Positions 14,916 through 16,236 of a DNA stretch of 16,236 bases are shown piece by piece. The stretch is from an uncultured Collinsella sp. GTDB lineage: Bacteria > Actinomycetota > Coriobacteriia > Coriobacteriales > Coriobacteriaceae. The position numbers and the translations under genes were made by a program. The stretch's first letter is position 1, and each line of letters opens with the position of its first letter. The stretch lies in assembly GCA_938045085.1 (NCBI GenBank), contig CALINZ010000268.1:1-16236 (forward strand). The letters are read 5' to 3'. The notes beneath the pieces were generated by a model, which saw only the letters and a program-made list of their open reading frames with translations, was not told the DNA's origin and ran no database searches.

Positions 14916-15815
14916 ATGAAAGGCATCATCCTCGCCGGCGGGTCCGGCACGCGCCTGTACCCGCTCACGCTCGTGACCTCCAAGCAGCTGCTGCCGGTCT
15001 ACGACAAGCCCATGATCTACTACCCGCTCAGCACCCTCATGCTGGCGGGCATCCGGGACATCCTGGTCATCTCCACGCCGACGGACCTGCCCAACTTCGA
15101 GCGCCTGCTCGGGGACGGCTCGCGCTACGGCGTGAGCCTCTCCTACGCCGAGCAGCCGAGCCCGGACGGCCTGGCCCAGGCCTTCACCATCGGCGAGGAG
15201 TTCATCGCCGGCGAGCCGTGCGCCCTGGTGCTGGGCGACAACATCTTCTACGGCAACGGCCTGTCGCGCCACCTGACGCGCGCCGTCCAGAACGCCGAGT
15301 CGGGCCGCGCCACGGTCTTCGGCTACCACGTGGACGACCCCGAGCGCTTCGGCGTCGTGGAGTTCGATCGCGAGGGCCGGGCCGTCTCCATCGAGGAGAA
15401 GCCCGAGCGCCCCAAGAGCTCCTACGCCGTCACCGGCCTGTACTTCTACCCGGGCGACGTGGCCGCCAAGGCGCATAGGGTGGAGCCGTCGGCCCGCGGC
15501 GAGCTCGAGATCACCACGCTCAACCAGATGTACCTGGAGGAGGGGACGCTGTCCGTCGTCACCCTGGGCCGCGGCTACGCGTGGCTGGACACCGGCACCA
15601 TGGAGAGCCTCCACGAGGCCGCGGAGTTCGTCCGCGCCGTGGAGCACTCCCAGGATCTGCCGGTCTCGGTACCCGAGGAGATCGCCTGGGAGAACGGCTG
15701 GATCACGACCGCCGGGCTCGAGGAGGCCGCGAAGGCCTACGGCAAGTCGGTCTACGGGCAGCACCTGAAGAAGGTCGCCGCCGGCGAGATCGTCAACAGC
15801 CCGCGCGAGTACTAG
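14916..15815 (+). CDS. rmlA: Glucose-1-phosphate thymidylyltransferase (dTDP-glucose synthase)
   Basis: The enzyme converts dTTP and glucose-1-phosphate to dTDP-glucose, the first step to dTDP-rhamnose and related sugars; it is cytoplasmic. At 299 aa it is close to the usual family length. The N-terminus carries the full signature LAGGSGTRLYPLTLVTSKQL, then LPVYDKPMIYYPLSTLMLAGI, the VLGDNIFYG metal-site segment near residue 107, EEKPERPKSSYAVTGLYFY, and WLDTGTMESLHEA near 225. The start ATG 14916 has GGAAGG (14900-14905) 10 nt upstream; a TTG six codons earlier is not favoured. Third codon positions are nearly all G or C, and the gene is visibly far GC-richer than both flanks, with edges that match the coding sequence. 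The other rml genes (B, C, D) are not in the window. A strong terminator follows. Confidence 0.96.
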   Translation: MKGIILAGGSGTRLYPLTLVTSKQLLPVYDKPMIYYPLSTLMLAGIRDILVISTPTDLPNFERLLGDGSRYGVSLSYAEQPSPDGLAQAFTIGEEFIAGEPCALVLGDNIFYGNGLSRHLTRAVQNAESGRATVFGYHVDDPERFGVVEFDREGRAVSIEEKPERPKSSYAVTGLYFYPGDVAAKAHRVEPSARGELEITTLNQMYLEEGTLSVVTLGRGYAWLDTGTMESLHEAAEFVRAVEHSQDLPVSVPEEIAWENGWITTAGLEEAAKAYGKSVYGQHLKKVAAGEIVNSPREY

Positions 15816-15834
15816 CGCCAGCTTGTTTTCTTTT

Positions 15835-15868
15835 AGGGGTCACCGTTTATCTGGTGGCCCCTTTCGTT
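15835..15868 (+). terminator. Rho-independent terminator after rmlA
   Basis: A 10-bp stem, AGGGGTCACC (15835-15844) / GGTGGCCCCT (15853-15862), with one wobble pair and an 8-nt loop, followed by TTTCGTT. It begins 19 nt after the rmlA stop and closes the glycan cluster. Confidence 0.8.
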
Positions 15869-15910
15869 ATGATTACGTTGACCATAAAGACAATATGATT
15901 GGGAGTGGAT

Positions 15911-16236
15911 GTGTTAAGCGTCTACTTTGGCGATATGCCAGAAGCGATTTACAACACAGCGACATATTTCAAAAACTCTTACCGGTCTACTTGGATTACG
16001 GATCCCTATGCAGTCTCGATAATTAAAGATGTCGATCGATCGGATGTTGTCTCCGAAAACGTCATCGAAAGCCCCGTGCTTGGATCCATCTCCCCGCTCC
16101 AGCTTTCTGGTGGCGTGAAAACGCTGCTGCTTATGAGATTTGATCGTAAGCATATTTTTAACGCCTCTACCTGTGGTGACAACTGTGCCAAGTGGATTCT
16201 TGACATGGCGAAAGACCGCAAGCTCGTTGTGAATCT
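15911..16236 (+). CDS. DUF4869-family protein, 5' part only
   Basis: The frame from GTG 15911 is open to the right edge (108 codons). It reads (M)LSVYFGDMPEAIYNTATYF, then WITDPYAVSIIKDVDRSDV, ESPVLGSISPLQLSGGVKTL, and FNASTCGDNCAKWILDMA. I recognise this as DUF4869, a family of unknown function found in gut Firmicutes and relatives. The start is GTG with GGGAG (15901-15905) 5 nt upstream; GTG 15905 is an alternative two codons earlier. It has base composition like the low-GC cluster and not like rmlA, and lies after the rmlA terminator, so it is a separate unit and probably unrelated to glycan synthesis. Relatives are around 150-170 aa (from memory), so perhaps a third is missing. Confidence 0.75.
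   Translation, partial: MLSVYFGDMPEAIYNTATYFKNSYRSTWITDPYAVSIIKDVDRSDVVSENVIESPVLGSISPLQLSGGVKTLLLMRFDRKHIFNASTCGDNCAKWILDMAKDRKLVVN

Noticed and set aside
14910..15764. Long minus-strand frame (284 codons) opposite rmlA
   Set aside because: It is the mirror of a GC-rich gene with almost no A/T at third positions, which removes stops on the other strand. The translation is Ala/Gly/Val/Leu/Arg-rich with no motif.
1..16236. General reassignment of TAG as a sense codon
   Set aside because: Seven genes end at TAG at the length expected for their families, and the sequence after those TAGs does not continue as family sequence.
1..16236. tRNA, rRNA, insertion sequences or phage attachment sites
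   Set aside because: I found no cloverleaf-like sequence, transposase frame, terminal inverted repeats or target duplications.

Overview
The window is a cell-surface glycan and phosphocholine locus. It probably comes from a Gram-positive actinobacterium of the Coriobacteriia type (Collinsella/Olsenella-like). This is inferred from the combination of choline-binding-type repeat proteins, LicC/LicD-type enzymes, a moderate-GC capsule-type cluster and one very GC-rich housekeeping-like rmlA. No rRNA or taxonomic marker is present, so the host is not proven.

Layout. (1) Positions 1-900, minus strand: a winged-helix plus LicC-type choline-phosphate cytidylyltransferase gene. It runs off the left edge and is interrupted by an in-frame TAG at a position that should be Trp. 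(2) 901-1065: a compact divergent control region with four symmetrically placed GTTCA/TGAAC half-sites. (3) 1066-5349, plus strand: two large secreted proteins made mostly of choline-binding (cell-wall-binding) repeats. The first ends in an NlpC/P60 peptidase domain and is also interrupted by TAG in place of Trp. The second ends in a YkuD L,D-transpeptidase domain. (4) 5528-14692: a polysaccharide/teichoic-acid-like cluster, in order a Wzx-type flippase, a LicD phosphocholine transferase, a GT4 glycosyltransferase, a GT2 dolichol-phosphate-mannose-synthase-like enzyme with its small DUF2304 membrane partner, a DUF2142 multispanning protein, and a large tandem-GT2 protein. (5) 14916-15815: rmlA (dTDP-glucose synthase), strikingly GC-rich compared with everything around it, closed by a clear terminator. 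(6) 15911 to the right end: the start of a DUF4869-family gene.

How it fits together. LicC-type enzymes make CDP-choline and LicD-type enzymes move phosphocholine from it onto a surface glycan. The GTs, DUF2142 protein and flippase would build and export that glycan, with RmlA supplying dTDP-sugars. The two repeat proteins are peptidoglycan-acting enzymes that could dock on the resulting phosphocholine. The window thus looks like a paired system of decoration and the enzymes that bind it.

The most unusual features are two independent TGG-to-TAG (Trp to amber) interruptions, one in the cytidylyltransferase and one in a choline-binding peptidase. Others are a symmetric operator whose core dyad recurs upstream of the DUF2142 gene, and the abrupt composition island formed exactly by the rmlA coding sequence.
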